Positions 25,914-34,440 are shown, counted from the first letter of the stretch. The stretch: DNA of 64,000 nt from Paenibacillus alkalitolerans (GCF_016482785.1 NZ_JAEMXM010000008.1:78898-142897); one strand, 5' to 3'. Notes: a model not told the origin generated them from the letters alone. Numbers and translations: made by a program.

Positions 25914-26429
25914 GTGGCTGTCATTTTACTCTCTATTTTTCTTATTCAGATCGTTTATGTCACCGCTTTTACTTTAAGAATGATATTGACGTTGAAGGGC
26001 CAAAAGTACATAGCCGCCGCGATAAGCACGATTGAGATAACGGTTTATGTGCTTGGATTAAATTTGGTGCTGCAATATTTGAATCAATTTATCAGCCTGG
26101 CGGTGTACGCACTCGGTTACGCTTTAGGGATTTTGATCGGGTCGTGGATTGAGGAAAAAATCGCTCTCGGTTACGTTACTGTCAAAGTCATCAGCAACGA
26201 ATCGGGCGGACAGATCGCACAGTCGTTGCGCGACAAGGGGTATGGCGTTACCTCTTGGATCGGATTCGGACGCGACGGGGAGCGCGTGGTGATGGAAATA
26301 CTCGCCAAGCGAAAAAATCACAATAAGCTTTACAATTCGATTCTTGCGTTGGATCCCAAGGCATTCGTAATTACTATTGAGCCTAGACAGTTCCATGGGG
26401 GATTTTGGACAAAAGTCATAAAAAGGTAA
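25914..26429 (+). CDS. DUF2179/UPF0316 membrane protein (YebE-like)
   Basis: The 171-aa protein has three N-terminal membrane helices (to about residue 90) and a C-terminal DUF2179 domain (about 95-171: RDKGYGVTSWIGFGRDGERV) of ferredoxin-like or PII-like topology. The family is common in Firmicutes and uncharacterised. The GTG at 25914 is preferred because GGGAGGTG is 9 bases upstream; GTG 25902 overlaps that site. Confidence 0.85.
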   Translation: MAVILLSIFLIQIVYVTAFTLRMILTLKGQKYIAAAISTIEITVYVLGLNLVLQYLNQFISLAVYALGYALGILIGSWIEEKIALGYVTVKVISNESGGQIAQSLRDKGYGVTSWIGFGRDGERVVMEILAKRKNHNKLYNSILALDPKAFVITIEPRQFHGGFWTKVIKR

Positions 26430-26456
26430 AAGGTCAGCCGGCGGCGGCTGTCCTTT
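26429..26456 (+). terminator. Terminator after the DUF2179 gene
   Basis: AAAGGTCAGCCG pairs with CGGCTGTCCTTT around GCGG, with one mismatch, directly after the stop codon. Confidence 0.7.
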
Positions 26457-26564
26457 CGCAATTGTACAAAATATTTAATTATTCGTTCATAGTTTGATCA
26501 TATCTTTTCAATAAAATAGTACTAGTTACCTGCGAGAGCTCAGAAACTATGATTTCGTAACACG

Positions 26565-26598
26565 GGGTAATATTTTTTTTCGAATATCGTGTATTACC
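26565..26598. promoter_or_regulatory. Inverted repeat upstream of the parM-like gene
   Basis: GGTAATA (26566-26572) and TATTACC (26592-26598) flank 19 bases, 30 bp before the start codon. The octamer GTATTACC recurs at 28195-28202 in the phased repeats downstream of the adaptor gene, suggesting a shared binding site. Confidence 0.4.
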
Positions 26599-26627
26599 TA
26601 ATAATACTTCGTTCGGGAGGAAGCGCG

Positions 26628-27824
26628 ATGACACTTCATTTTTTTGTCGGGAACGATAACGGAAACAGCGAGCACGATATTATCATTGACGGAAAGCTCA
26701 TCCGTCAGCCGAATGTGAATTGTATGGTCGACAAGCTGCCGTGGAGCGATGAGCAATCTGCGGAAAGCTTTATAAGGAACCTGCAGGACCAGTTAATCGT
26801 CACGATCGACTCTCCTGCGGCAAGACCGGGCATGTATTATATAGGCAAGTTTGCTCTGGATAGCGGCGAAATTCTCGACAGTATGCAAGTCGGTCTGGAC
26901 GTGAAATGCGACGTAGACTTGCCGATTGTCAACACGTTGGCGCAAATTGCCGCCGCGGCCGTGCAAAGAATTTACGAAGAAGAGAAGAAGATTGTCGAAC
27001 ATATCGAGGTTCAAGTCGATATGGCAACCGCTCTGCCAATTACCCAATACGGCGACGAGTCTTCCGCCAAGTTCGAGAAGAAGTTTGTGGATGGCCCCCA
27101 TCATGTGACGGTTCATCTTGGGAAACAACGGGTAACGGTAAAGGTGCAGTTTCTGTTCACCAAAGCGATACCGGAAGCTACCCCGGTAATATTCGCACTC
27201 CAGAAGGATTCCGAAGGCAAGTGGAGGGAAGGGGATATACTGCGTGAGTTCGTTGAAACATACGGACTGAAGGGGAATGTAAACGGGGGTTATTTTAAAG
27301 ACAAGCGCATTCTACATACCGATATTGGAGACGGGTCGACGGAATATCCGATTACGGAAGGAAATAAGTTTCTGCGGCAGTTTGTGCACGGCAGCCATCA
27401 CGGAGCCGGGCATGCAATAGAAGAGGCGTTAGGCGATTTCAATCGGCTCATTCACTTGCCGGATAGTCCGAGACAATTTTTCAGCGACGTGATCAAGAAT
27501 CCGAATCACAAGTATTACTCTAAAGCGATAAAGACGCTCACACGCCCGCTGGAGGGACAAGCAAAGCAAATTCTTCAAAATATCCGCAAGCAGCTGACAA
27601 AAGCAAGAAATGAAATCGATGTGATTTGCGTGTACGGAGGAGGAAGTATACTAATGCGTCCGATCCTGTATCCGATGCTTAAACAATTGTGCGATGAACG
27701 TGAAATTAAGCTTCTTTACATCCCTGCCGAATACTCGATTACGATGAATGCCGAAGGACTTGATGCATTTGTCCGCGGGAAAATCTACGAAACTTTAAAA
27801 AATAAAGCTCTGCAAAGCGCATAA
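26628..27824 (+). CDS. ParM/StbA-like actin homologue
   Basis: The 398-aa protein has the actin-fold nucleotide motifs: phosphate-1 FFVGNDNGNSEHD (residues 4-17), phosphate-2 HTDIGDGSTEY (near 222-232) and the adenosine motif VYGGGSILMRP (near 335-345). Filament-forming relatives segregate plasmids or large phage DNA. GGGAGGAAG precedes ATG 26628. The next gene, 12 bases on, encodes a ribbon-helix-helix-like protein, as ParR adaptors are. On a chromosome its cargo is unclear; it may derive from an integrated plasmid. Confidence 0.82.
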   Translation: MTLHFFVGNDNGNSEHDIIIDGKLIRQPNVNCMVDKLPWSDEQSAESFIRNLQDQLIVTIDSPAARPGMYYIGKFALDSGEILDSMQVGLDVKCDVDLPIVNTLAQIAAAAVQRIYEEEKKIVEHIEVQVDMATALPITQYGDESSAKFEKKFVDGPHHVTVHLGKQRVTVKVQFLFTKAIPEATPVIFALQKDSEGKWREGDILREFVETYGLKGNVNGGYFKDKRILHTDIGDGSTEYPITEGNKFLRQFVHGSHHGAGHAIEEALGDFNRLIHLPDSPRQFFSDVIKNPNHKYYSKAIKTLTRPLEGQAKQILQNIRKQLTKARNEIDVICVYGGGSILMRPILYPMLKQLCDEREIKLLYIPAEYSITMNAEGLDAFVRGKIYETLKNKALQSA

Positions 27825-27836
27825 TGGAGGTAAATC

Positions 27837-28175
27837 GTGAAAAAATGGAAGAAGCCAGGTGAAAATATTAGTCTGAAAACGAAAAAGAACGAATCAGCGG
27901 CGGTTATGGAATGGTTGAACAGTCAAACGAATTTAATGGACTCCATCCGTTATTTGATTGAGAACGAAATACGCATGAATGGGGTGCGCAATTTGCAGCT
28001 GACGATACCCGCCGAAAGACCGTCTTTCGTCTCCTCTCCGCTACCGCCGTTTAATAATGAAGTTGCGTCAGCTTTGGAGCAGCCGAGAGTTTTTGCCGGT
28101 CATCAGCCGAATGTTGCGGATGCGGTAAGGCGTGACGATGAAATCGACGATGCGGATATTGAATCTTGGATGTAG
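27837..28175 (+). CDS. ParR-like ribbon-helix-helix adaptor protein
   Basis: In this 112-aa protein the N-terminal ~50 residues fit the ribbon-helix-helix pattern: beta strand ISLKTKK, helix NESAAVMEWLNSQ, helix NLMDSIRYLIENEI. A Pro-rich linker and an acidic tail (DDEIDDADIESWM) follow and could contact the actin-like filament, as the ParR C-terminus does. GGAGG precedes the GTG start. The assignment rests on fold pattern and position next to the ParM-like gene. Confidence 0.6.
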   Translation: MKKWKKPGENISLKTKKNESAAVMEWLNSQTNLMDSIRYLIENEIRMNGVRNLQLTIPAERPSFVSSPLPPFNNEVASALEQPRVFAGHQPNVADAVRRDDEIDDADIESWM

Positions 28176-28190
28176 GCGAATCGGGCGGCT

Positions 28191-28280
28191 CTGGGTATTA
28201 CCGGGTATTGCTAAGTATTGCTGAGCGATACGAAGCGATTCCGGGCAATGCCGGGTGACGCCTGGCAGTACGACCGTGCG
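28191..28280. repeat. Nine degenerate 10-bp phased repeats, candidate centromere
   Basis: Directly after the adaptor gene, nine consecutive 10-bp units share a C at position 1 (all nine) and G at position 5 (first eight), with consensus CYRRGYATTG; units such as CCGGGTATTG and CTAAGTATTG are clearest. One unit per helical turn resembles the direct-repeat centromeres bound by ParR-type adaptors. Confidence 0.55.
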
Positions 28281-28397
28281 TCAAAAGCAGCAGTTGTAGA
28301 GCAGTTACACGTCGCAAAACGAGTGTTGGTTCTGTTGTGGCGTGCTGCGGATGGTTAATAAGAGACTGTCGATGGGGAGTGTCGCAAAGGTTTCATG

Positions 28398-28680
28398 ACG
28401 ACCGTTTATGTACATTCCGTTGCCAAAGCGATATGTCGACGGAGTCGTGCGGCAGTCGGATAACTTCTATGGAAATAGATTGTATACAAATGGTCGTCGG
28501 ATTGCCATAATTGTAGCGAATTCCGACGACCGGGATCTATTATGGCAATACTCTGTTCATAAACGGTTGTTTAGACGACACATTACGCACACACTATTGC
28601 CATAGTCGCAGAAGTACGAAAAAATATACCCGATAGACATACATAGCAACGACCGTTTGCGTACATTCCGTTGCCATAAT
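28398..28680. repeat. Cluster of ~31-bp direct and inverted repeats
   Basis: Near-identical copies lie at 28398-28427 and 28649-28678 (CGACCGTTT, then TACATTCCGTTGCCA), with an inverted copy at 28542-28572. Weaker copies end in TTGCCATA at about 28502 and 28594. GGTCGTCGGA (28492-28501) and TCCGACGACC (28522-28531) form a perfect hairpin. There is no credible gene in 28176-28817; the repeats and the preceding 10-bp units are its content. Confidence 0.7.
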
Positions 28681-28817
28681 GATCATTCGCTGGACAAATG
28701 TACGACACGATTGAAAAATAAGTTTCGTGAAGATCACCTATTCGGACAATTTCGGAGCGGGACCCCGTTTGCAGCTGTGCCATATCATACTGTTGGCGGT
28801 GTGATGGTCTTTGCCGT

Positions 28818-29642
28818 CTAGCCTTTCTTCGCGGCAGCAGCCTCTTCCGTTCTCGGCTTAGTCGGATCGCACGGCGGAGCTTTCACTTTCGTCGTCTCCG
28901 ACAGTTTCATTAAATAGTAACATTCCTCGCGGGCCATATGGTCAGCCATTAACGGAGTGAGCACTCCCAATACCTCTTTATCCAGCTTCATCTCCTCCAA
29001 TTCGTTCAAGAACTTCATGAACATGAGCATTTCAAGCTCGATGTCCCGATGAAACTTCGCCAACGCGGGGAAATGTGTAATATTTGTTCGCAAGTAACCC
29101 GCCAACTCGACTGCTTTCAGATAAAACTCTTCCCACTCTTTGGCATATTGATGGCTGAGCTGTTTCAAGTTCTTTTCCGTTAAATCAAGCCGGTCGTTGA
29201 TCGCCCCGGCGTGGCCCACGGCATCCAAAAGCCACACAAGGTCATGGTGCAGCGGGTGAACAACCGGAGGTTTTTGCCCTTGGGAAAGCGGGGTCAGCAC
29301 TCTGAGCGCTTCTTCCGTCTCGTTCACCATGTGATTGAGGAAAGTGGGCGGGAGAGAAGTCTTTATACTCCCGACCAGATGTTCACTTAGAAGCGACAGC
29401 TTAAACGCGCGGACTTGATCGCTTGCAGCTCTTGCTTCCTGCAATAACGTCATAAGCTGCCGGTCGTCCAGGGGCTGTCTGGATCGGTAAAGCAATTGAT
29501 CGAACAGTTGGATAAAAGCTTTCGCTGCCGCAATTCGGTTCACTTCTTCCGCTGCCAACGAATCGTGTATGAAACGGCTGTGGTCACCCAATATTTGCAT
29601 CCAAAAACGCAACTCAAACAACGCTTCTTCTTGAAAGTTCAT
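28818..29642 (-). CDS. DUF2935 domain protein
   Basis: The 274-aa all-helical protein has two similar halves (about 5-130 and 135-255), each with His/Glu-rich helices (FWMQILGDHSRFIHDSL; EEFYLKAVELAGYLRTNITHF). This is the DUF2935 pattern, which suggests a ferritin-like metal-binding bundle. Family members are restricted mainly to spore-forming Firmicutes; their function is unknown. ATG 29642 is preceded by GGAGG at 11 bases. Confidence 0.87.
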   Translation of the reverse strand: MNFQEEALFELRFWMQILGDHSRFIHDSLAAEEVNRIAAAKAFIQLFDQLLYRSRQPLDDRQLMTLLQEARAASDQVRAFKLSLLSEHLVGSIKTSLPPTFLNHMVNETEEALRVLTPLSQGQKPPVVHPLHHDLVWLLDAVGHAGAINDRLDLTEKNLKQLSHQYAKEWEEFYLKAVELAGYLRTNITHFPALAKFHRDIELEMLMFMKFLNELEEMKLDKEVLGVLTPLMADHMAREECYYLMKLSETTKVKAPPCDPTKPRTEEAAAAKKG

Positions 29643-29794
29643 CCGTCTAATTACCTCCAAGTGAATTAATGACTTCTTCAGTGTATGACATAGGCGAATA
29701 CCTGGTGCGTTACTCGAAGATAAAGTACATAACGTTTCAATGAAAATGGAAAATTAATAAAGAAAGTACAACCATAGAAGGAGTGATCATTCAC

Positions 29795-30577
29795 TTGAAA
29801 CGATATTCCCTGTTGCTCGCGGTGCTTTTGCTGCTCGGAAGCTTCCTTATAGACAATGCGGCAACGGCCCGGGCGGAGGCGCCGTACAGCTTCGGTTTCA
29901 AGAAGAGCAAGGAAGGCAAGCTCCCTTCGATTAACCAGGAAGGATTTAGAGACATAGTTGAAAAGCACGGAGCGATCTTCCTGGGCGATACGACGAAGAA
30001 AGAATTGTACCTTACATTCGATAACGGATACGAAAACGGGCACACCAGCGCAATCTTGGACGTCTTGAAAAGCAAGAAGGTGCCGGCCGTCTTCTTCGTA
30101 ACCGGACATTACGTGAAGGATCAACCGGAGCTGCTAAAGCGAATGGTCGCCGAAGGGCACTTGATCGGCAATCACACGTGGTCCCATCCGGACATGACGC
30201 GCTTATCCAACACAAAAATAAAGGAGGAATTGGATAAGGTAAAAATTGAAGTGGCCAATGTCACCGGGCAGCATGGGATGGCGTACATGCGGCCGCCGAG
30301 AGGGCTGTTCAACGATCGTACTCTGTATGTGAGCAAAGAGCTCGGGTACACGAACGTATTTTGGTCGCTCGCTTATGCCGATTGGAACACCAAGAAGCAG
30401 AAAGGCTGGCGGTACGCATACGATAAAGTGATGCCGCAGCTGCATCCCGGAGCCGTAATATTGCTGCATGCCGTATCCAAAGACAACGCGGACGCGATGG
30501 CCGCCATCATTGACGGCGCAAGAGAGCAAGGCTACGAGTTTAAACGGTTGGATGAGCTTCAGGTGAGGAGCTATTAA
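29795..30577 (+). CDS. pdaA: Polysaccharide deacetylase, PdaA type (delta-lactam-biosynthetic)
   Basis: The 260-aa exported NodB-type deacetylase has a signal peptide (about residues 1-28), the catalytic TFDNGYENGHT (the metal-binding Asp of the usual TFDDG is kept as D-N), HTWSHPDM (metal-binding His pair) and RPPRG. This N-G variant is characteristic of PdaA, which removes acetyl groups from N-acetylmuramic acid on the way to muramic delta-lactam in spore cortex. AAGGAG is 11 bases before the TTG start. Confidence 0.9.
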   Translation: MKRYSLLLAVLLLLGSFLIDNAATARAEAPYSFGFKKSKEGKLPSINQEGFRDIVEKHGAIFLGDTTKKELYLTFDNGYENGHTSAILDVLKSKKVPAVFFVTGHYVKDQPELLKRMVAEGHLIGNHTWSHPDMTRLSNTKIKEELDKVKIEVANVTGQHGMAYMRPPRGLFNDRTLYVSKELGYTNVFWSLAYADWNTKKQKGWRYAYDKVMPQLHPGAVILLHAVSKDNADAMAAIIDGAREQGYEFKRLDELQVRSY

Positions 30578-30587
30578 ACCGATAGAA

Positions 30588-30617
30588 AACAGGGCGCCGG
30601 CACGGTGTCCTGTTTTT
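30588..30617 (+). terminator. Terminator after pdaA
   Basis: AACAGGGCGCCG (30588-30599) pairs with CGGTGTCCTGTT (30603-30614), with two G-U pairs, followed by TTT. Confidence 0.8.
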
Positions 30618-30816
30618 GTGCAAATATAAGAAAGTATAAGTTTCACATCTATACTTGGCTTATATATCAACGGTAAACGGCGCCGACCTCGAAGAGGACG
30701 GCGAAGCCGTTTATCCTTGGCGAAATTTTCAGAAAGCATCGTTTTGTGGTACCATTATGGGAAAAGCGGACAGACTGGGTATATCGAGCACACGCGAAGA
30801 AGGAAGGAAATTGCCG

Positions 30817-32556
30817 ATGGAACACGACAATAAAACAACGACGGTTACTAACCCGGAGAGCGGAACGACAACCTCGAACTTTATTAAATCCATTGTAGTC
30901 GACGATTTGAAAGCCGGACGCGTGAAGGAGATCGTCACCCGGTTTCCGCCCGAGCCCAACGGTTATTTGCACATCGGCCACGCAAGAGCGATCTTCATCA
31001 ATTTCGAGATCGCGGATGAATTCAAAGGCCGCACGAATCTGCGCTTCGACGACACGAATCCGGTGAAGGAAGACCCGGAGTTTGTCGAGGCGATCAAAGA
31101 GGACGTCAAGTGGCTCGGGTACGAATGGGACGGCCTATTCTTCGCATCCGATTATTTCGAAGAGATGTATAACCGCGCATTGCTGCTTATCCGCAAAGGA
31201 TTAGCCTATGTTGACGACCAGTCGGCTGACCGCATTCGGGAAACGCGAGGAACGTTGAGTCAGCCGGGCATCGATAGCCCATACCGCAACCGTACGGTTG
31301 AGGAAAACTTGGACTTGTTCGAACGTATGCGCAAAGGCGAGTTCAAGAACGGGGAGAAAGTGCTCCGCGCGAAAATCGATATGGCTTCTCCGAATATAAA
31401 TATGCGGGACCCGGTGCTGTACCGGATCTCTCACGCAACGCATCACAATACCGGGGACGAATGGTGCATCTACCCGATGTACGCATACGCACATCCGCTT
31501 GAAGACGCGATCGAAGGCGTCACCCACTCGTTGTGTTCGATGGAATTCGCGGACCAACGCCCGTTCTACGATTGGGTCATACGCGAATGCGAGATGGAGC
31601 ATGTATCGCGCCAATATGAGTTCGGGAAGCTGTTCATCACCAATTCGATCAGCGGCAAGCGCCATATCAAGAAGTTGGTAGAAGAAGGCGTGCTGGACGG
31701 CTGGGACGACCCTCGCGTCATGACGATCAGCGGACTTCGCCGCCGCGGATATACGCCGGAAGCGATTCGGGAGTTTATTCGGGCTACCGGCATTTCCAGG
31801 GGGAACGGCACGGTCGATGCGCGGATGCTGGAACATTTTATTAGAGAAGATTTGAAGTTGAAGGCGCCCCGGACGATGGCCGTGCTCGATCCGTTGAAGG
31901 TGGTTATTACGAATTACCCGGAAGATCAGACGGAGTTGCTGGATGCGGAAGTGAATCCGGAAAATCCGGAGATGGGCGTGCGGCAAATTCCGTTCTCCCG
32001 CGAAATCTACATCGAACGGGACGACTTCATGGAGAACCCGCCTCCGAAATATCACCGCTTGTTCCCGGGCAACGAGGTTCGCTTGAAGCACGCGTACTTC
32101 ATCAAGTGCGAGGAAGTTGTGAAGGATGCCGACGGACATGTGGTAGAGCTGCGGTGCACGTACGATCCGGAGACGAAGAGCGGAACCGGATTTACGGGCC
32201 GGAAGGTGAAAGGCACCATCCATTGGGTCGATGCGAAGAACGGCGTGCCGGCGGAATTTCGTCTGTATGAGCCGTTGGTGCTTGATGAAGAAGGCGCTGA
32301 AAATGTTGACGAGGAACCGGCGGATGCGCTGGAAAGCGAAAGTGCGGTAACGGACAAGGGAGACAAGCTGCGAATCAATCCGAATTCGCTGCAAGTCGTG
32401 CACGGGTATGTCGAGCCGAACATGAAGGATGTCGCCGCGCAGGAGAAGTTCCAATTTTTCCGTCATGGCTACTTCAACGTCGATCCGAAAGACTCGCAGC
32501 CGGGCCGGCCGGTGTTCAACCGGATCGTGTCGCTGAAGAGCTCGTTCGAGATTTGA
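30817..32556 (+). CDS. glnS: Glutaminyl-tRNA synthetase
   Basis: This 579-aa class I synthetase charges tRNA-Gln directly. It has [18 protein letters not shown] (HIGH at residues 52-55), RFDDTNP, the GlnRS/GluRS block [20 protein letters not shown] and the C-terminal beta-barrel anticodon domain. The usual MSKR signature is replaced by ISGKR. Many Firmicutes lack GlnRS and make Gln-tRNA by amidation, so its presence is notable. ATG 30817 follows AAGGAAGG; longer in-frame starts (30655, 30757) have no ribosome binding site. Confidence 0.95.
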   Translation: MEHDNKTTTVTNPESGTTTSNFIKSIVVDDLKAGRVKEIVTRFPPEPNGYLHIGHARAIFINFEIADEFKGRTNLRFDDTNPVKEDPEFVEAIKEDVKWLGYEWDGLFFASDYFEEMYNRALLLIRKGLAYVDDQSADRIRETRGTLSQPGIDSPYRNRTVEENLDLFERMRKGEFKNGEKVLRAKIDMASPNINMRDPVLYRISHATHHNTGDEWCIYPMYAYAHPLEDAIEGVTHSLCSMEFADQRPFYDWVIRECEMEHVSRQYEFGKLFITNSISGKRHIKKLVEEGVLDGWDDPRVMTISGLRRRGYTPEAIREFIRATGISRGNGTVDARMLEHFIREDLKLKAPRTMAVLDPLKVVITNYPEDQTELLDAEVNPENPEMGVRQIPFSREIYIERDDFMENPPPKYHRLFPGNEVRLKHAYFIKCEEVVKDADGHVVELRCTYDPETKSGTGFTGRKVKGTIHWVDAKNGVPAEFRLYEPLVLDEEGAENVDEEPADALESESAVTDKGDKLRINPNSLQVVHGYVEPNMKDVAAQEKFQFFRHGYFNVDPKDSQPGRPVFNRIVSLKSSFEI

Positions 32557-32569
32557 TCGCTAGGGATGG

Positions 32570-32604
32570 ACACCCCGCTTTTGGCTTTGGCGGGGTGTTT
32601 TTTT
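32570..32604 (+). terminator. Terminator after glnS
   Basis: ACACCCCGC (32570-32578) pairs with GCGGGGTGT (32590-32598), followed by a run of T. Confidence 0.9.
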
Positions 32605-32627
32605 AAGCTTAGGTAATTATCATCGTT

Positions 32628-33040
32628 GCGCTTGTTCCAGAGTGAAACACCGTGGTTCACGGATGAACTACGTAGTGCCGAAGTGAAACAGGAGGCGATT
32701 GAACGGTTGCGCTTGTTCCAGAGTGACACAACGTGGTTCACGGATGAACTACGTAGTGCCGAAGTGAAACAGGAGGCGATTGAACGGTTGCGCTTGTTCC
32801 AGAGTGAAACAACGTGGTTCACGGATGAACTACGTAGTGCCGAAGTGAAACAAGAGGCGATTGAACGGTAGCGCTTGTTCCAGAGTGAAACACTGTGGTT
32901 CACGGATGAACTACGTAGTGCCGAAGTAAAACAGGAGGCGATTGAACGGTTGCGCTTGTTCCAGAGTGAAACAATGTGGTTCACGGATGAACTACGAAGT
33001 GCCGAAGTGAAACAAGGGCCGTTAGTGCGGTGCGCCTGCT
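32628..33040. repeat. Tandem array of 81-bp repeats (five full copies plus remnant)
   Basis: Copies begin at 32628, 32709, 32790, 32871 and 32952, exactly 81 bp apart, and a degenerate one at 33032. Each contains the inverted repeat GTGGTTCA/TGAACTAC around CGGA and usually the palindrome ACTACGTAGT. 81 bp is 27 codons, so reading frames stay open on both strands through the array, but no ribosome binding site supports a gene and one forward frame has a TAG at about 32868. A diverged copy lies at the window start. Confidence 0.92.
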
Positions 33041-33057
33041 TCCCGGAGCGATGCCGT

Positions 33058-34080
33058 TCACGCATTATTTTCCATTTTTTCAACGTATCTGATCAGACTA
33101 TCGGCATACACTTCGGCAAAAACAGATTTAGTTTTTATTTTCGTCCAACTGCCTTGATCCGTTCTAGTGTAATAACCTTCAGAATTAATGACCGCGATTG
33201 GACCAAAATGGGTGCCTTGGTATTCGATCAAATAAAATTGATTATTCGAAAAGCAGATGTCGACGGATAAGAAAGGTACATCCAACATATTAAAAACTTG
33301 CTCGGCAAAATCCAACAAACCCTCGGGCGGTTGGACAAGAAAATCAAACTTCCCGCTGCCGCTCGCCCTGAAGTCGTTATGCCGAACTTTGCGCCGAAAC
33401 AAATAATATTTGTCATAACAAATTACGACTTTCCAATCTTCTTGAAGACCGTGTACGAATTCCTGCAGCACGTATCTGCCGAAGTAATCGCATTCCCTGT
33501 CGTAATGGATATATTTTTTCTTTAAGATATGTTGATCCAAATATTTATCCAGGAAATAAAGCAGTTTGTTGACCGGGCTGTTCATCGATTTTATTTGTTT
33601 TATCAAATCTTGCTCCGTGTCGGCTTTCGACACATACGAGCTCATCGCGCCGTTCACTTTTTTAATTACGACGGGATAAGTAATTTTATCGCGATGTTTA
33701 TAGATATCTTTCAAAGTAGCAAGGTACACGCACGATAAAGAGCGTATACCGAGTTCCTTTTTAAGTAATTCTTGAAACCCCTTGTTCTCATGGGCCCTGA
33801 AGATGTCATAGCGGGGGAGAAGCACGTTATTCTTTGAAAGCTGGTACAAGCAATCGTCGATATAGGCTTTATATTCCGGTTTCTGGGAACTGGAGTATAC
33901 AATATAGTTATTTTTAATTTGCACGTTTCCGTTTATTAAATCATCATAACTGTACTCGTTCACAGAGAAATTTTTATTCTCAAATGCTCTTCTTATTGTA
34001 GGGATGTCAATTCCGCAAGCGGGATAGAAATCTTCCCGAATATAGCCGGCATAATCGTATATGATGGTGACTTCGCGCAA
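33058..34080 (-). CDS. ATP-grasp domain protein
   Basis: The 340-aa protein has an ATP-grasp core: the nucleotide-binding Lys in TYPVVIKKVNGAMSSYV (near residues 133-149), VLQEFVHGLQEDWKVVICYD, NDFRASGSGKFDF and the metal-binding FLSVDICFSNNQFYLIEYQG (near 270-289). ATP-grasp enzymes ligate a carboxylate to an amine or thiol; RimK-like peptide ligases are the closest pattern I recognise. AGGAGG precedes the TTG start. It follows a methyltransferase, a regulator and micropeptide frames on the same strand, suggesting a small biosynthetic unit. Substrate unknown. Confidence 0.8.
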   Translation of the reverse strand: MREVTIIYDYAGYIREDFYPACGIDIPTIRRAFENKNFSVNEYSYDDLINGNVQIKNNYIVYSSSQKPEYKAYIDDCLYQLSKNNVLLPRYDIFRAHENKGFQELLKKELGIRSLSCVYLATLKDIYKHRDKITYPVVIKKVNGAMSSYVSKADTEQDLIKQIKSMNSPVNKLLYFLDKYLDQHILKKKYIHYDRECDYFGRYVLQEFVHGLQEDWKVVICYDKYYLFRRKVRHNDFRASGSGKFDFLVQPPEGLLDFAEQVFNMLDVPFLSVDICFSNNQFYLIEYQGTHFGPIAVINSEGYYTRTDQGSWTKIKTKSVFAEVYADSLIRYVEKMENNA

Positions 34081-34095
34081 TATGCATTCCTCCTA

Positions 34096-34155
34096 CTATG
34101 CGGATAAGGGCAAGGAAACCCGAAACTCAATACAATGTTCTTCAGGTGTTACCAC
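34096..34155 (-). CDS. Candidate 19-residue micropeptide
   Basis: A GTG at 34155 with a strong AGAGGTGAT ribosome binding site opens a 19-codon frame (MVTPEEHCIEFRVSLPLSA) ending at 34096, 15 bases before the ATP-grasp start. It could be a translated leader, a precursor substrate of the ATP-grasp enzyme or chance. The only support is the ribosome binding site and position. Confidence 0.3.
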   Translation of the reverse strand: MVTPEEHCIEFRVSLPLSA

Positions 34156-34190
34156 GGAGATATCACCTCTGTAACTTCATTACTTTTTCC

Positions 34191-34204
34191 TTAACAATCG
34201 TTAA
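34191..34204. promoter_or_regulatory. Palindrome TTAAC-N4-GTTAA
   Basis: TTAACAATCGTTAA has two 5-bp arms and lies between the XRE/TPR regulator unit and the ATP-grasp gene. It is a possible operator; no other support. Confidence 0.3.
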
Positions 34205-34212
34205 GCCAATCC

Positions 34213-34440
34213 CTATATAGTATACAGTATCAGGATCGTCACAAAAGTATATACTACCATACGTAAGCCTAGGTCCTGTAACTCAAGCTGCAGAATTGAG
34301 TTGATTCGTTCCATGTCCGTTGTAACACCTATTACATAGGGACAAATAATATTGGTGGATCGGACGCTTGCGGCATTCTTCCACCAAAGGTAAAAGGTGC
34401 CGTCCTTGTAACTGTCGGCACCTCGACGCAACCTTTTCAA
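34213..34440 (-). CDS. Candidate small peptide gene overlapping the XRE/TPR regulator
   Basis: A 75-codon TTG-started frame overlaps the regulator stop by 4 bases. An inner ATG at about 34314 would give a 33-residue peptide with a hydrophobic end (RMVVYTFVTILILYTI). Regulators of the RRNPP group often have their signalling propeptide gene in exactly this place, but those propeptides usually carry an N-terminal secretion signal, and here the hydrophobic part is C-terminal. Confidence 0.3.
   Translation of the reverse strand: MKRLRRGADSYKDGTFYLWWKNAASVRSTNIICPYVIGVTTDMERINSILQLELQDLGLRMVVYTFVTILILYTI

Noticed and set aside
28583-28783. 66-codon minus-strand frame in the repeat region
   Set aside because: It has no ribosome binding site, overlaps the ~31-bp repeats and resembles no protein family.
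31201-32466. 421-codon minus-strand open frame
   Set aside because: It is fully antisense to glnS, whose catalytic motifs are intact; the reverse frame shows no domain.
32626-33040. CRISPR array
   Set aside because: Repeats are contiguous 81-bp units without unique spacers, and there are no cas genes.
32469-33083. 204-codon minus-strand repeat protein
   Set aside because: It is open only because the repeat unit is 81 bp (27 codons), so lack of a stop in one copy clears all. No ribosome binding site, and it overlaps the glnS terminator.
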